Notes: a model not told the origin generated them from the sequence alone. Positions 1 to 9,139 are shown, counted from the first letter of the stretch. The stretch is 64,000 nt of DNA from Mycobacterium sp. ACS4054 (GCF_001667275.1 NZ_LZHV01000056.1:26473-90472); one strand, 5' to 3'. Program-made: numbers and translations.

Positions 1-102
1 CTGCTCTTCGCGCTGGGCGGGCCGATCTACGCCGGCACCAACGAGATTCAGCGCAACATCATCTCCGAACGGCTGTTGGGCCTTCCCCGGGAGAAGCGGT
101 AA
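1..102 (+). CDS. fadE31: Acyl-CoA dehydrogenase FadE31, C-terminal end (partial)
   Basis: Only the last 33 codons are in the window; the gene begins upstream. The tail reads [20 protein letters not shown], the usual C-terminal flavin-contact segment of acyl-CoA dehydrogenases. Its TAA stop shares one base with the ATG of the next dehydrogenase (TAATG), so the two are translationally coupled. In M. tuberculosis, FadE31 and FadE32 are the two halves of a heteromeric dehydrogenase used in degrading steroid rings C/D. The symbol rests on gene order. Confidence 0.85.
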   Translation: MLFALGGPIYAGTNEIQRNIISERLLGLPREKR

Positions 103-1055
103 TGGACTTCGCACTAGACGAACAGCAGCGGGACTTCGCGGCCAGCATCGACGCCGCGCTCGGCGCGGCCGACCTGCCCGGCGCCGTCCGAGCGTGGTCC
201 GCGGGCGACACCGCACCCGGCCGCAAGGTGTGGGGGCAGCTGGCCGACCTCGGCGTCACCGCGCTGGCGGTCCCGGAGAAGTTCGACGGCATCGAGGCGC
301 ACCCGGTCGACCTCGTCGTGGCGCTCGAACGCCTGGGACGCTGGTGTGTTCCCGGCCCGGTGGCCGAATCCATCGCCGTGGCACCGGTTTTGCTCGCCGA
401 CGATGAACGCTGCGCCGCCCTGGCCTCCGGGGAGCTGATCGCCACCGTCGCACTGCCGCCGCACACCCCGCGCGCGGTCGACGCCGACACCGCCGGGCTG
501 GTGCTGCTGGCCACCTACGACGGCGTGAGCGAAGCGGAGGCCGGTGAGAGGCACGAGTCGGTGGATCCGAGCCGGCCACTCTACGACGTGTCCCCCACCG
601 GACAAACCTGGCGCGCGGACCTGCAGCGCGCCTACGAGTTCGGGGCGCTGGCCACCGCGGCGCAGCTGATCGGCGCGGCCGAGGCGCTGCTGCGCGACAC
701 CGTCGACTACGCCAAGCAGCGGTCGCAGTTCGGCCGGGTGATCGGTTCGTATCAGGCGATCAAGCACAAGCTCGCCGACGTGCACATCGCTATCGAGCTG
801 GCCCGGCCGCTGCTGTACGGCGCGGCCCTGGCGCTGGCCGATCGTCCGAGCGAGAGCGCCCGGAACGTCAGCGCCGCCAAGGCGGCCGCGTCCGAGGCGG
901 GCCTGCTGGCGGCGCGGTCGGCGCTGCAGACCCACGGGGCGATCGGGTACACCCAGGAACACGACCTGTCGCTGTGGCTGCTGCGCGTGCAAGCATTGCG
1001 TTCGGCCTGGGGTACCCCCGAGGCGCATCGGCGGCGGGTGCTGGAGGCGCTGTGA
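102..1055 (+). CDS. fadE32: Acyl-CoA dehydrogenase FadE32
   Basis: This 317-residue protein is one subunit of a two-gene acyl-CoA dehydrogenase. It introduces a double bond into CoA thioesters during breakdown of the HIP (ring C/D) part of cholesterol. It is shorter than the usual ~380-residue family members, as expected for the partner half. The C-terminal domain signature RSQFGRVIGSYQAIKHKLAD is near residues 206-225, and HGAIGYTQEHDLSLW follows near the end. The ATG overlaps the fadE31 stop. Length and position match Rv3563. In M. tuberculosis this cluster is repressed by KstR2, whose operator would lie upstream of this window. The exact CoA substrate is inferred from the pathway. Confidence 0.88.
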   Translation: MDFALDEQQRDFAASIDAALGAADLPGAVRAWSAGDTAPGRKVWGQLADLGVTALAVPEKFDGIEAHPVDLVVALERLGRWCVPGPVAESIAVAPVLLADDERCAALASGELIATVALPPHTPRAVDADTAGLVLLATYDGVSEAEAGERHESVDPSRPLYDVSPTGQTWRADLQRAYEFGALATAAQLIGAAEALLRDTVDYAKQRSQFGRVIGSYQAIKHKLADVHIAIELARPLLYGAALALADRPSESARNVSAAKAAASEAGLLAARSALQTHGAIGYTQEHDLSLWLLRVQALRSAWGTPEAHRRRVLEAL

Positions 1056-1128
1056 GTCGCGCCGCGACGATGCAGAAGCTACGCGATGTGGGGGCACCAC
1101 CCGCTTGCGGGGGAGAGGAGTGGCGCCC

Positions 1129-2079
1129 GTGAGTGAAGAACGGGAGATGCTGCGGGATACCGTCGCGGCCCTGGTGGCCAAGCACGCGAACCCGGCGGCG
1201 GTGCGCGTTGCCATCGAGTCCGAGCGCGGCTACGACGAGTCGCTGTGGCAGCTGCTGTGCGAGCAGGTGGGCGCCGCCGCGCTGGTCGTCCCCGAGGAGC
1301 TGGGCGGAGCTGGCGGCGAATTGGCCGACGCCGCAACGGTTTTGCAGGAGCTGGGGCGGGGCCTGGTCCCCTCCCCGCTGCTCGGCACCACCCTGGCGGA
1401 GCTGGCCCTGCTGGCCGCCGCCGAGCCCGACGCCGAGACGCTCGGAGCGCTCGCGGAGGGCGCCTCGATCGGCGCGCTGGTGTTCGACGCCGACTACGTG
1501 GTCAACGGTGACACCGCCGACGTCGTCGTCGCCGCCACCGACGGCCAGCTCGCACGCTGGACGCGCTTCAGCGCTCAACCCGTCGTGACCATGGACCCGA
1601 CCCGGCGGGTCGCCGCGGTTTCGCCGGAGGAAACCGAGACGATCGGTGCCGACCCCGGCATGGCCGACGCCGCGGCCATTCTGCTGGCCGCCGAGCAGAT
1701 TGGCGCGGCCGAACGCTGCCTGGAACTGACCGTCGAATACGCCAAGAACAGAGTGCAATTCGGCCGGCCCATCGGCAGCTTCCAGGCACTCAAACACCGA
1801 ATGGCCGACCTCTACGTGGCGATCGCCGCCGCGAAGGCCGTCGTGGCCGAGGCGTGCGACGAGCCCACCCCGACCAACGCGGCCATCGCGCGGCTGGCGG
1901 CCACCGAGGCGCTGTGCGCCGCGTCCGCCGAGGGCATCCAACTGCACGGCGGGATCGCGATCACCTGGGAACACGACATGCAGCTGTATTTCAAGCGTGC
2001 CCACGGCAGCGCGCACCTGCTCAGCCCGCCGCGAGAGCTGCTTGGCCGCCTGGAATCCGAGGTACTCGAGACGTCGTGA
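1129..2079 (+). CDS. fadE33: Acyl-CoA dehydrogenase FadE33
   Basis: This is a second short acyl-CoA dehydrogenase subunit (316 residues), equivalent to Rv3564, with the same C-terminal signature (NRVQFGRPIGSFQALKHRMA). The start chosen is GTG 1129, eight bases after GGAG at 1117-1120; an in-frame GTG at 1120 and a TTG at 1105 are less well placed. A 73-bp gap separates it from fadE32. Its stop overlaps the next GTG by three bases (GTGA). It presumably acts in steroid ring C/D catabolism with FadE31/32; its partner is not shown by the sequence. Confidence 0.85.
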   Translation: MSEEREMLRDTVAALVAKHANPAAVRVAIESERGYDESLWQLLCEQVGAAALVVPEELGGAGGELADAATVLQELGRGLVPSPLLGTTLAELALLAAAEPDAETLGALAEGASIGALVFDADYVVNGDTADVVVAATDGQLARWTRFSAQPVVTMDPTRRVAAVSPEETETIGADPGMADAAAILLAAEQIGAAERCLELTVEYAKNRVQFGRPIGSFQALKHRMADLYVAIAAAKAVVAEACDEPTPTNAAIARLAATEALCAASAEGIQLHGGIAITWEHDMQLYFKRAHGSAHLLSPPRELLGRLESEVLETS

Positions 2080-3230
2080 ACGACCATGTCGCGCTGCGGG
2101 GCGCCATCCCGCCGTTCCATGTGATGGACGTGTGGCTGGCGGCCGCCGAGCGCCAGCGAAGCCACGGCGACCTGGTGAACCTGTCCGCCGGCCAGCCCAG
2201 CGTCGGGGCGCCCGAGCCGGTGCGCGCGGCCGCGGCCGCCGCCCTGCACCACAACGAGCTGGGTTACACCGTGACCCTGGGCATCCCCGAGCTGCGCGCG
2301 GCGATCGCGGCCGATTACCGACGCCAAGGGCTGCGCGTCGAACTCGACGACGTGGTGATCACCACGGGCTCCTCGGGCGGGTTCCTACTCGCGTTCCTGG
2401 CCTGCTTCGACGCCGGCGACCGCGTGGCGCTGGCCAGTCCCGGATATCCCTGCTATCGAAACATATTGTCCGCGTTGGGATGTGAGGTGGTGGAACTGCC
2501 GTGCGGGCCGGAAACCCGCTTCCAGCCCACCGTGGCGATGCTCGCCGAACTCGACCCGCCGCCCCACGGCGTGATCGTCGCCAGCCCGGCCAACCCCACC
2601 GGAACCGTGATCGCGCCGGCCGAATTGGCGGCGATCGCGTCGTGGTGCGAGGCCTCCGGGGTCAGGCTGATCAGCGACGAGGTCTACCACGGCCTGGTGT
2701 ACGAGGGGGCGCCGCAGACCAGCTGCGCCTGGCAGACGTCACGGGATGCCGTGGTGGTCAACAGCTTTTCGAAGTATTACGCGATGACGGGCTGGCGGCT
2801 GGGCTGGATGCTGGTGCCGCCCGTGCTGCTGCGGGCGGTGGACCGCCTGACCGGCAACTTCACCATCTGTCCACCGGTGCTCTCGCAACTCGCCGGGGTG
2901 GCGGCCTTCACCCCGGAGGCGACCGCCGAAGCCGAGGGCAACCTGCACCACTACGCCACCAACCGCACGCTGCTGCTGGGCGGGCTGCGCGGAATCGGCA
3001 TCGACCGGCTGGCCCCCACCGACGGCGCGTTCTACGTCTACGCCGACGTGTCGCAGCACACCGACGACTCGATGGCCTTCTGTTCAAAGCTGTTGAACGA
3101 CACCGGCGTTGCGATCGCACCCGGTATCGACTTCGACACCACGCACGGCAATTCGTTCGTCCGGCTGTCGTTCGCCGGACCGACGGGCGACATCGAAGAG
3201 GCCCTGCGGCGGATCGGCGCCTGGCTCTAG
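2076..3230 (+). CDS. aspB: PLP-dependent aminotransferase AspB
   Basis: This is a fold-type I aminotransferase of 384 residues, close to the 388 of Rv3565. The sequence SFSKYYAMTGWRLGW holds the Schiff-base lysine for pyridoxal phosphate. The SPANPTGTVI and ISDEVYHGL segments carry the substrate and PLP contacts of the aspartate-aminotransferase family. The GTG start overlaps the fadE33 stop, so it belongs to the fadE31-33 operon although its role in steroid catabolism is unclear. It converges on nat: its TAG and the nat TAG share two bases. The amino-acid substrate cannot be read from the sequence. Confidence 0.88.
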   Translation: MNDHVALRGAIPPFHVMDVWLAAAERQRSHGDLVNLSAGQPSVGAPEPVRAAAAAALHHNELGYTVTLGIPELRAAIAADYRRQGLRVELDDVVITTGSSGGFLLAFLACFDAGDRVALASPGYPCYRNILSALGCEVVELPCGPETRFQPTVAMLAELDPPPHGVIVASPANPTGTVIAPAELAAIASWCEASGVRLISDEVYHGLVYEGAPQTSCAWQTSRDAVVVNSFSKYYAMTGWRLGWMLVPPVLLRAVDRLTGNFTICPPVLSQLAGVAAFTPEATAEAEGNLHHYATNRTLLLGGLRGIGIDRLAPTDGAFYVYADVSQHTDDSMAFCSKLLNDTGVAIAPGIDFDTTHGNSFVRLSFAGPTGDIEEALRRIGAWL

Positions 3231-4060
3231 GCGTCCAAGACCTTGTCCAGGCGCGCCTCGAGCGCGCCGCGGTCGCCGACGTCGGACACGTCGATGCCGA
3301 ACCGGTCTCTGAGCGTGTCGACCACGGCCGCCGCGTCGTCGAGGCGGATCTTCTCGCTGGCATCGGCGCGGTGGATGGACAGGTTCCGCCCGGCCAGGTT
3401 CAGCCGGGCGTCGTCGGTGACGCACGCGGCCATCAGCCCGGTCACGAAGTGCGACGACGGGTGCGTCGAAACGAACCAGCTGCCCACCACCAAGTCGACG
3501 TCCGGTGCGGTCCGGGTACCGAATTCGTAGAGGGGTTGCCACTCGCCGCGAACCTGCGCCTGCAGGATCAGGCCGTCGCCGCGGTCGTCGAGCCGGTACG
3601 GCTCGTGCGTCGTCTGCTGCACGGTGCCGGTCTCGATGCGCAGGGGCGACGTCGGGGTCTGCCCGCCGAAGCCCACATCAACGAGGTAGGAACCGTGCGA
3701 GCCGGGAAACGTCACCGCCAGCACGGTGTGCGTCTGCGGCGGCGGCGACGGGGCGTCGGGCGGCCGCATCCACACCACCCGGCCGGCCAGGCGGCGCACC
3801 CGAAAGCCGAGATCGGCCAGCACGTAGCCCATCAAGCCGTTGTTCTCGTAGCAATAGCCCCCGCGGCGCCGACGAACGAGCTTGCCGGCGAGCGCCTCCG
3901 GGCTCAAGTCGTCGACCGGCACGCCCATCACCGGATCGAGGTTCTCGAAGGGAATCGCCCTGGTGTGGGCGCTCACCAACGCCTGCAGGACCTCGAGGTT
4001 GGGCGCCGTCGCGCCGCCATAGCCGATCCGATCGAAGTACTCGCCCAGGTTCAGCGTCAT
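3227..4060 (-). CDS. nat: Arylamine N-acetyltransferase
   Basis: The enzyme transfers acetyl or propionyl groups from CoA to arylamines and hydrazines, including isoniazid. It has 277 residues against 283 in Rv3566c. The Cys-His-Asp triad is visible as Cys70 in RGGYCYENN, His111 in the THTVLAV segment and Asp128 in YLVDVGFGG. In M. tuberculosis nat is the last gene of the hsaADCB operon and has been proposed to use propionyl-CoA from cholesterol. Here five unrelated genes separate it from hsaB, so it must be transcribed separately. The ATG at 4060 gives the canonical N terminus; 96 bp lie between it and the divergent gene. Confidence 0.93.
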   Translation of the reverse strand: MTLNLGEYFDRIGYGGATAPNLEVLQALVSAHTRAIPFENLDPVMGVPVDDLSPEALAGKLVRRRRGGYCYENNGLMGYVLADLGFRVRRLAGRVVWMRPPDAPSPPPQTHTVLAVTFPGSHGSYLVDVGFGGQTPTSPLRIETGTVQQTTHEPYRLDDRGDGLILQAQVRGEWQPLYEFGTRTAPDVDLVVGSWFVSTHPSSHFVTGLMAACVTDDARLNLAGRNLSIHRADASEKIRLDDAAAVVDTLRDRFGIDVSDVGDRGALEARLDKVLDA

Positions 4061-4156
4061 GACGCCATTGTGCTGCCAAGGCCATCGGCAGGCGTGCGGC
4101 GGCCGGTAGCGGGTATGCGTCGCAATAGTTCGGTCCCCGACGCGAAGGAGGATCCC

Positions 4157-4759
4157 GTGGCCGACGTCGACCTTTACCTCGACCCTGTCTGTCCTTTCTC
4201 CTGGGTGACGGCGCGCTGGCTGCTGGACGCCGCGCCATCGACGCACACTCGGGTCACCCTGCGGCAAATGAACCTGGCCATCCTCAACGAGGGCGAGGAC
4301 ACCGACGAGAAACACCAGCGAATGATGGAGCGGTCGACGCGGCTGGGCCGGTTGTTCGCCGCGGCCGTCGGCGAGCGCGGACCCGACGCGTTCGCCGGCC
4401 TCTATGACTCCATCGGCCGTCGCATCCATGTGCAACAGGAAGGCTTGACCCCGGCCACGATCCGCGAAGCCCTGGCCGAAAACGGCCTCGAGGAACGCCT
4501 TGCCGAAGCGCTCGACGACAGCGGCTACGACCAACCCGTCAAGCAGGCGCACCAAGCCAGCCAGGACGCGCTGGGCGACGAGGCCGGCAGCCCGATCATC
4601 GCGGTCGACGGCCGGGCGTTCTCCGGACCGGTGCTGACCCGAACACCGAAGGCGCAGGACGGGGTTCGGTTGCTGGAGGCCGTGCTGACGATGGCCGGCG
4701 CCCCCGAATTCGCCGCGCTGCAGCGGCCGTATCAGGGTCCGCCGACCATCGACGCCTGA
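4157..4759 (+). CDS. DsbA-family thioredoxin-fold protein, mycoredoxin-2-like
   Basis: This 200-residue thioredoxin-fold protein with a helical insertion resembles Rv2466c (mycoredoxin-2): shared stretches include LAILNE, GRRIH and GSPIIAVDG-AF-GPVL. The usual CPWC active site reads CPFS at the N terminus (DPVCPFSWVTARW), so only the first cysteine remains and any redox chemistry would be monothiol. There is no signal peptide, so it is cytoplasmic. The GTG start is preceded at the right distance by AAGGAGG; an in-frame ATG at 4114 lacks such a site. It is the first gene of the accessory block between nat and hsaB. Reductase activity is inference. Confidence 0.75.
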   Translation: MADVDLYLDPVCPFSWVTARWLLDAAPSTHTRVTLRQMNLAILNEGEDTDEKHQRMMERSTRLGRLFAAAVGERGPDAFAGLYDSIGRRIHVQQEGLTPATIREALAENGLEERLAEALDDSGYDQPVKQAHQASQDALGDEAGSPIIAVDGRAFSGPVLTRTPKAQDGVRLLEAVLTMAGAPEFAALQRPYQGPPTIDA

Positions 4760-4885
4760 ACGCGGCCGCCCACTCGGATCCCGACCGGGCGGACGAAGGT
4801 TGCCGGAAAAGCACATCCGTGAGGTTCTGGGCGCTACTCTTGACCTCGCCAATCACACACTTCGCGGAGGGTTGAGCGCCAGCAA

Positions 4886-7800
4886 ATGCCTGAAGAGCCA
4901 CGGCCCGACAGTGTCGCACCGGTACCGGCTGGCATCGCCGCGGAGCTGGCGGCCGCCGGGTTCGAAGACGCGCGACAGGTAGCTCGGGGCGGGGCGGGCG
5001 TCATCTACTGCTGCTACGAGACCGCCCTCGGGCGAAACGTCGCGGTGAAGGTGCTGCCGTCGCACATCGACGATGACAGCCGCGAACGCTTCCTCCGCGA
5101 GGGCTACGCGATGGGCGGGCTGTCCGGGCATCCGAACATCGTCAACATCCTGCGGGTGGGCGTCACCGGGAGCGGCAAGCCGTACATCGTGATGCCCTAC
5201 CACTCGGCGGATTCGCTGGCGGTGCGGCTGCGCCGGGAGGGGCCGGTGCCCTGGCCCGAAGCCTTGCACATCGGCGTAAAGCTTTGCGGCGCACTGGAAA
5301 CCGCGCACCGGACCGGGACCTTGCACCGCGACATCAAGCCCGCGAACATACTCGTCAACGATTACGGCGAGCCGCAATTGAGTGATTTCGGGATCGCCCA
5401 CATCGAAGGCGGGTACGAGACGGCGACCGGATTCTTCTCCGGCACCATCGACTTCACCGCGCCCGAGGTGATGACGGGCAATCCCGCCACGGTGGCCTCC
5501 GACATGTACTCGCTGGGCGCCACGCTCTACGCCCTCATCGCGGGCAATGCCGCGCACGAGCGCAAGAAGGGCGAGGACCTGATCGCGCAATACCTGCGGA
5601 TCAGTACCGCCGGGATCCCGGATATGCGTCCCGACGGCATCCCGGACGCGGTGTGCTCGGCGATCGAGAAGGCGATGTCGATCGACCCGGCGGAGCGGCC
5701 CGCCTCGGCCGAGGAGTTCGGCCGCGAACTGCAGGCCGCCCAGCGCCGCAACGGTCTGAAACCCGACGCGATGGCCATCACGGGGCGCGCCTCTGCCGTG
5801 GCGACCGAGGTACCGCACGCCGCCCCGGTCCCGCCCGGGCCGCACAGCGAGGTGGCGCGCCCAACGGGCCTCAACACGTCGAGCATGCCGCCCCCACCGC
5901 GGTTGCCGACCGGGCACGACGACCCGACGTCGGCGATCAGCGCCCAGATCGACCAGCAACATGCGCGGGAGACCGCGCCATTCCCGCATGCCGGGCCCGC
6001 CGAGGTGCCGGACGCGGCCAGCCTGCTGCGCGCCGCACAAGCGTCGTCGACGCAGCCCACGGCGCGGCCTCCGCAAGCCGCCGCGCCGCCGGGCCGGGGC
6101 GGCGCCCAGGGCCCGCCGCAGGGTCCCCGGGCCCGGGCGGCGGCATGGTTCGCCGAGCCGGGCAAGAAGCGGAACCGCATCGCGTTGGTGGCCGCCGCCC
6201 TCGCCGCGGTCCTGCTGCTGGTCATCGGCGGCGTCTTCTTCGCGCTTTCGCCCGACAACAAGCACGGTTCGAAGGGCGCGTCCGGGCAATCGACGGCGCA
6301 GCCGCCCATGCAGTGGAAGCCGATCACGAACGCGCGCATCTCGCGGGACGCGGCGGCCACCACGCAGGCCGACGGGACCATCTGGATCTTCGGCGGAATC
6401 CGCAGCGACGGCACCCACACCGGACTGCAGGAGGGCTACGACCCCGTCATCGACAGCTGGAAGGGCGGCGACGATCTACCGGTCGCCGTCTCCCACGCGA
6501 TGGCGGTCACCTGGCAGGGCAACCCCGTCGTGCTCGGCGGCTGGAAATACGAAGGCGGCAAAAACGTTGCCACCGACCAGGTTTGGCGTGTCGTCAACAG
6601 TCGCTGGGTGGAGCTGCCGCACCTGCTGCAGCCCCGGGCCGCCGCGGCGGCAGCCGTGGTGGGCGACCGCCTTATCGTCACCGGCGGCGTCGACGCCAGC
6701 GGGGCGCTGCTGAACACCACCGAGGTGTTCGACGGCAACACCTGGACCCTCGGCGCGCCCATTCCGACCCCGCGCCAGCTGCTGGGCGCGGCGTCGGACG
6801 GCAAGCTGGTGTACGCGGTGGGCGGCACCAACGGCAGCGCGGACCTGGCGGCGGTCGAGGCCTACGACCCGGCCGCGAAGACCTGGGCGTCGCTGCCCGC
6901 GCTGAGCCAGCCGCGCAGCGACCTCGGCGTGGCGATCGTTGACGGCCGGCTGGTCGCGGTCGGGGGCATGTCCGCGGGCCAACCGCTCAAGAGCGTCGCC
7001 GCGTACGACCTGATGACGAAGGTCTGGTCCGCCCTGCCCGACATGGCGACCCCACGGCACGGCATGGCCGTCGACGCGGTGGAGAAGTCCGTGTACGCGA
7101 TCGGCGGGTCGACCGCCCCCGGCGACGGCCAGCTCACCTCGTCGGCCGAAGCGCTGAAGCTGCCGGCCCGCCGGATCCAGCCGGCGTCGCAGTGGCGCTC
7201 GCTCCCGGACGCACCGACCCCCCGGCTGATGATGGCGTGGGCCGTCCAGGGCGACAAGATCTGGGTACTGGGCGGCCTGCGCAACGGGGTCGCGCTGCAG
7301 ACCGTCGAGAGCTACGACCCGCACACCGGCGTTTGGCAGACCGGTCCGCCGCTGCCCATCCCGCTGCATCACGCCGCGGCGGCGACCTACCGCGACGAAG
7401 TGGTGGTGCTCGGCGGTGCGAGCGATCAACTCGCCGACGCCTCGGACAAGGTGTTCGCGCTGCGCGGCGGCAATTGGGTTGAGCTGCCGCATCTCACGCA
7501 CGCCCGCGCGGCGCCGGCCGCGGCGGTGGTGGGCGACAAGCTCGTCGTGGTGGGCGGGCAGAACGCCAAACAGCTCGTTCCGCAGACCGAGGTCTTCGAC
7601 GGCAATTCGTGGACCGACGCCGCCGACATGCCCACCCCGCGCGAGCATCTGGCCGCGGTGTCGGACGGGACCTACGTGTACGCGATCGGCGGTCGGTTCC
7701 TTTCCGCCGACAAGAACTCCGCCGCGAACGAACGCTTCGACCCGCAGTCGGGCGCCTGGACCAAGCTGGTCGGCATGCCCACCCCGCGCGGGTCCTACGG

Positions 7801-8041
7801 CGCGACCTACATCGACGGCCGCATCGTGGTGGTCGGCGGTGAGGAACCGACGATGGTGCTGAACGTGGTCGAGATGTACGACATCGCCGACGCGAAGTGG
7901 AGCACGTTGGCGCCGATGCCCACCGCGCGCCACGCCGAAGTGGTGGCGACGGTCGGCAACACCGTCTACTGCATCGGCGGTGCGAACCGGCCGACCCACG
8001 AGGGCCCGATCGCGACGGTCGAGGCGCTGGACTTCATGTAG
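4886..8041 (+). CDS. Transmembrane Ser/Thr protein kinase with C-terminal 12-kelch sensor domain
   Basis: The protein has 1051 residues. Residues ~30-285 form a complete Hanks-type kinase: the glycine loop RGGAGVIY, Lys55 in NVAVKVL, HRDIKPAN with Asp149, DFG with Asp167, and TAPEV. A proline/alanine-rich linker (~290-430) leads to one membrane helix (~431-454). The rest, ~475-1051, is outside the cell. It contains 12 kelch units, each with a PxPR-type start and a GG pair (IFGG, VLGG, VTGG, AVGG and so on), enough for two six-bladed propellers. Units 3-4 and 9-10 are clearly duplicated, 289 residues apart. Most mycobacterial receptor kinases carry PASTA, NHL or lipoprotein-like sensors instead. 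The ligand and substrates are unknown. The ATG follows an AGGG-like site, and the next gene begins 12 bp after the stop. Confidence 0.9.
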   Translation: MPEEPRPDSVAPVPAGIAAELAAAGFEDARQVARGGAGVIYCCYETALGRNVAVKVLPSHIDDDSRERFLREGYAMGGLSGHPNIVNILRVGVTGSGKPYIVMPYHSADSLAVRLRREGPVPWPEALHIGVKLCGALETAHRTGTLHRDIKPANILVNDYGEPQLSDFGIAHIEGGYETATGFFSGTIDFTAPEVMTGNPATVASDMYSLGATLYALIAGNAAHERKKGEDLIAQYLRISTAGIPDMRPDGIPDAVCSAIEKAMSIDPAERPASAEEFGRELQAAQRRNGLKPDAMAITGRASAVATEVPHAAPVPPGPHSEVARPTGLNTSSMPPPPRLPTGHDDPTSAISAQIDQQHARETAPFPHAGPAEVPDAASLLRAAQASSTQPTARPPQAAAPPGRGGAQGPPQGPRARAAAWFAEPGKKRNRIALVAAALAAVLLLVIGGVFFALSPDNKHGSKGASGQSTAQPPMQWKPITNARISRDAAATTQADGTIWIFGGIRSDGTHTGLQEGYDPVIDSWKGGDDLPVAVSHAMAVTWQGNPVVLGGWKYEGGKNVATDQVWRVVNSRWVELPHLLQPRAAAAAAVVGDRLIVTGGVDASGALLNTTEVFDGNTWTLGAPIPTPRQLLGAASDGKLVYAVGGTNGSADLAAVEAYDPAAKTWASLPALSQPRSDLGVAIVDGRLVAVGGMSAGQPLKSVAAYDLMTKVWSALPDMATPRHGMAVDAVEKSVYAIGGSTAPGDGQLTSSAEALKLPARRIQPASQWRSLPDAPTPRLMMAWAVQGDKIWVLGGLRNGVALQTVESYDPHTGVWQTGPPLPIPLHHAAAATYRDEVVVLGGASDQLADASDKVFALRGGNWVELPHLTHARAAPAAAVVGDKLVVVGGQNAKQLVPQTEVFDGNSWTDAADMPTPREHLAAVSDGTYVYAIGGRFLSADKNSAANERFDPQSGAWTKLVGMPTPRGSYGATYIDGRIVVVGGEEPTMVLNVVEMYDIADAKWSTLAPMPTARHAEVVATVGNTVYCIGGANRPTHEGPIATVEALDFM

Positions 8042-8053
8042 CCAACCGAGACC

Positions 8054-8587
8054 ATGAGCGCCCGGCGAGGGGTCGTCGACTGGTTGTACGGCGCCAAGCG
8101 GTGGATGTATCGCGGTGGCAGACCGGGCTTTCCGGCGCGGGTATTGAATCGGCTTTCCGCACTCCAGTATTCGGCCGGTGTCCTGTCCCCGGCGCGGGCG
8201 ATGACCCTCGAGGTGCGTGGCCGGCGATCCGGACGAACGGTAGCGGTACCGGTCGTCGTGGTCGATTACGACGGCGGGCGTTACCTGGTGTCGATGCTCG
8301 GCAACAAGGCGAATTGGGTGCGCAATGTCCGCGCCGCCGGCGGCCGGGCCGTCCTGCGCCGCGGACATCCAGAAGCGGTGCGACTGGTCGAGGTCGTCGT
8401 CGAGGACCGCGCGCCCGTCTTGCGCCGCTACGTTGCGGTCGCGCCCGGAGCACGCCCCCACATCCCCCTGCCCAGCGACGCGCCGTTGACGGCATTCGAA
8501 CGGATCGCCGGCGGCTACCCCGTCTTCCGGATCACCCTTGACGATCCGCCTCACCGGCAAGGGCACGGGCGCGCCGGTAGGCGGTGA
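8054..8587 (+). CDS. Ddn-like nitroreductase/quinone-reductase family protein
   Basis: This 177-residue protein has the core of the deazaflavin-dependent nitroreductase (DUF385) family: LEVRGRRSGRTVAVPV, then VVDYDGGRYLVSMLGNKANW and VRNVRAAGG. That core is a split beta-barrel that binds F420 or a flavin. Family members reduce quinones or nitro compounds at the membrane. It lies 12 bp after the kelch kinase and is probably co-transcribed with it. Its 3' end overlaps the convergent membrane-protein gene by 56 bp. The cofactor and substrate are not determined by the sequence. Confidence 0.75.
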   Translation: MSARRGVVDWLYGAKRWMYRGGRPGFPARVLNRLSALQYSAGVLSPARAMTLEVRGRRSGRTVAVPVVVVDYDGGRYLVSMLGNKANWVRNVRAAGGRAVLRRGHPEAVRLVEVVVEDRAPVLRRYVAVAPGARPHIPLPSDAPLTAFERIAGGYPVFRITLDDPPHRQGHGRAGRR

Positions 8588-8954
8588 GGAACAGCACCGT
8601 CAGGCCCAACTGGACCGCGAAGACGGGCGCCAGGTAACCGGCGCGCACGAGGCCGCTGCCGATCGCGTAAGCACCCGCGGCGGCGAGCCCCGCAAGCACC
8701 GGGAAAACCGTGAGCAGCAATACCCCTCGCCGGTCGACAGGTGCGCGGCTGGCCCACACCAGCAGCGCCGTCCACCCGGCCATCAGGGCCGCACCCACCG
8801 CCGCGGCGTAGCGGTAATCGGGGGCCGGGGCGAACCCGTGCAGACCCAGCATCGCGGCGGCCGCGCGGGGCACCAGCAGCGGTACCACCATGACCGTATC
8901 CAGCGCGGCGCCGGCCCAGTACGCGAAACGCAGCGTGTCACAGCGACCCGCCAT
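8532..8954 (-). CDS. Small four-helix membrane protein of unknown function
   Basis: The protein has 140 residues with four hydrophobic segments, beginning near FAYWAGAALDTVMVVPLLVP, AAAVGAALMAGWTALLVWA, VLLLTVFPVLAGLAAAGAYA and YLAPVFAVQLGLTVLFL. I do not recognise the family. The ATG at 8954 is preceded by AGGTGAGG on the reverse strand; an in-frame GTG lies 24 bases further upstream. It converges with and overlaps the Ddn-like gene, an arrangement that implies separate transcription. Confidence 0.6.
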   Translation of the reverse strand: MAGRCDTLRFAYWAGAALDTVMVVPLLVPRAAAAMLGLHGFAPAPDYRYAAAVGAALMAGWTALLVWASRAPVDRRGVLLLTVFPVLAGLAAAGAYAIGSGLVRAGYLAPVFAVQLGLTVLFLTAYRRARALAGEADRQG

Positions 8955-9139
8955 CGACCTCACCTGCCCTCGACTCACGCGGTCTCATGATTTCGGCGCA
9001 GACGGTGACCGGGTAGAGGCCAAGGTCACCTGGCCAAAGCCGCCGATCCCGCCCCGGTTGTTTTACTTGCGCCAGATACGGGGATCCCACTACGAGCCGG
9101 CGCCTGCGCCAGGCGAAAACCGAGATCTGATGGGAGCCC

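Noticed and set aside
2501..4759. A long + strand frame spanning aspB, nat and the DsbA-like gene
   Set aside because: Only its last 200 codons (from GTG 4157) match a protein family; the rest is out of frame with or antisense to known genes.
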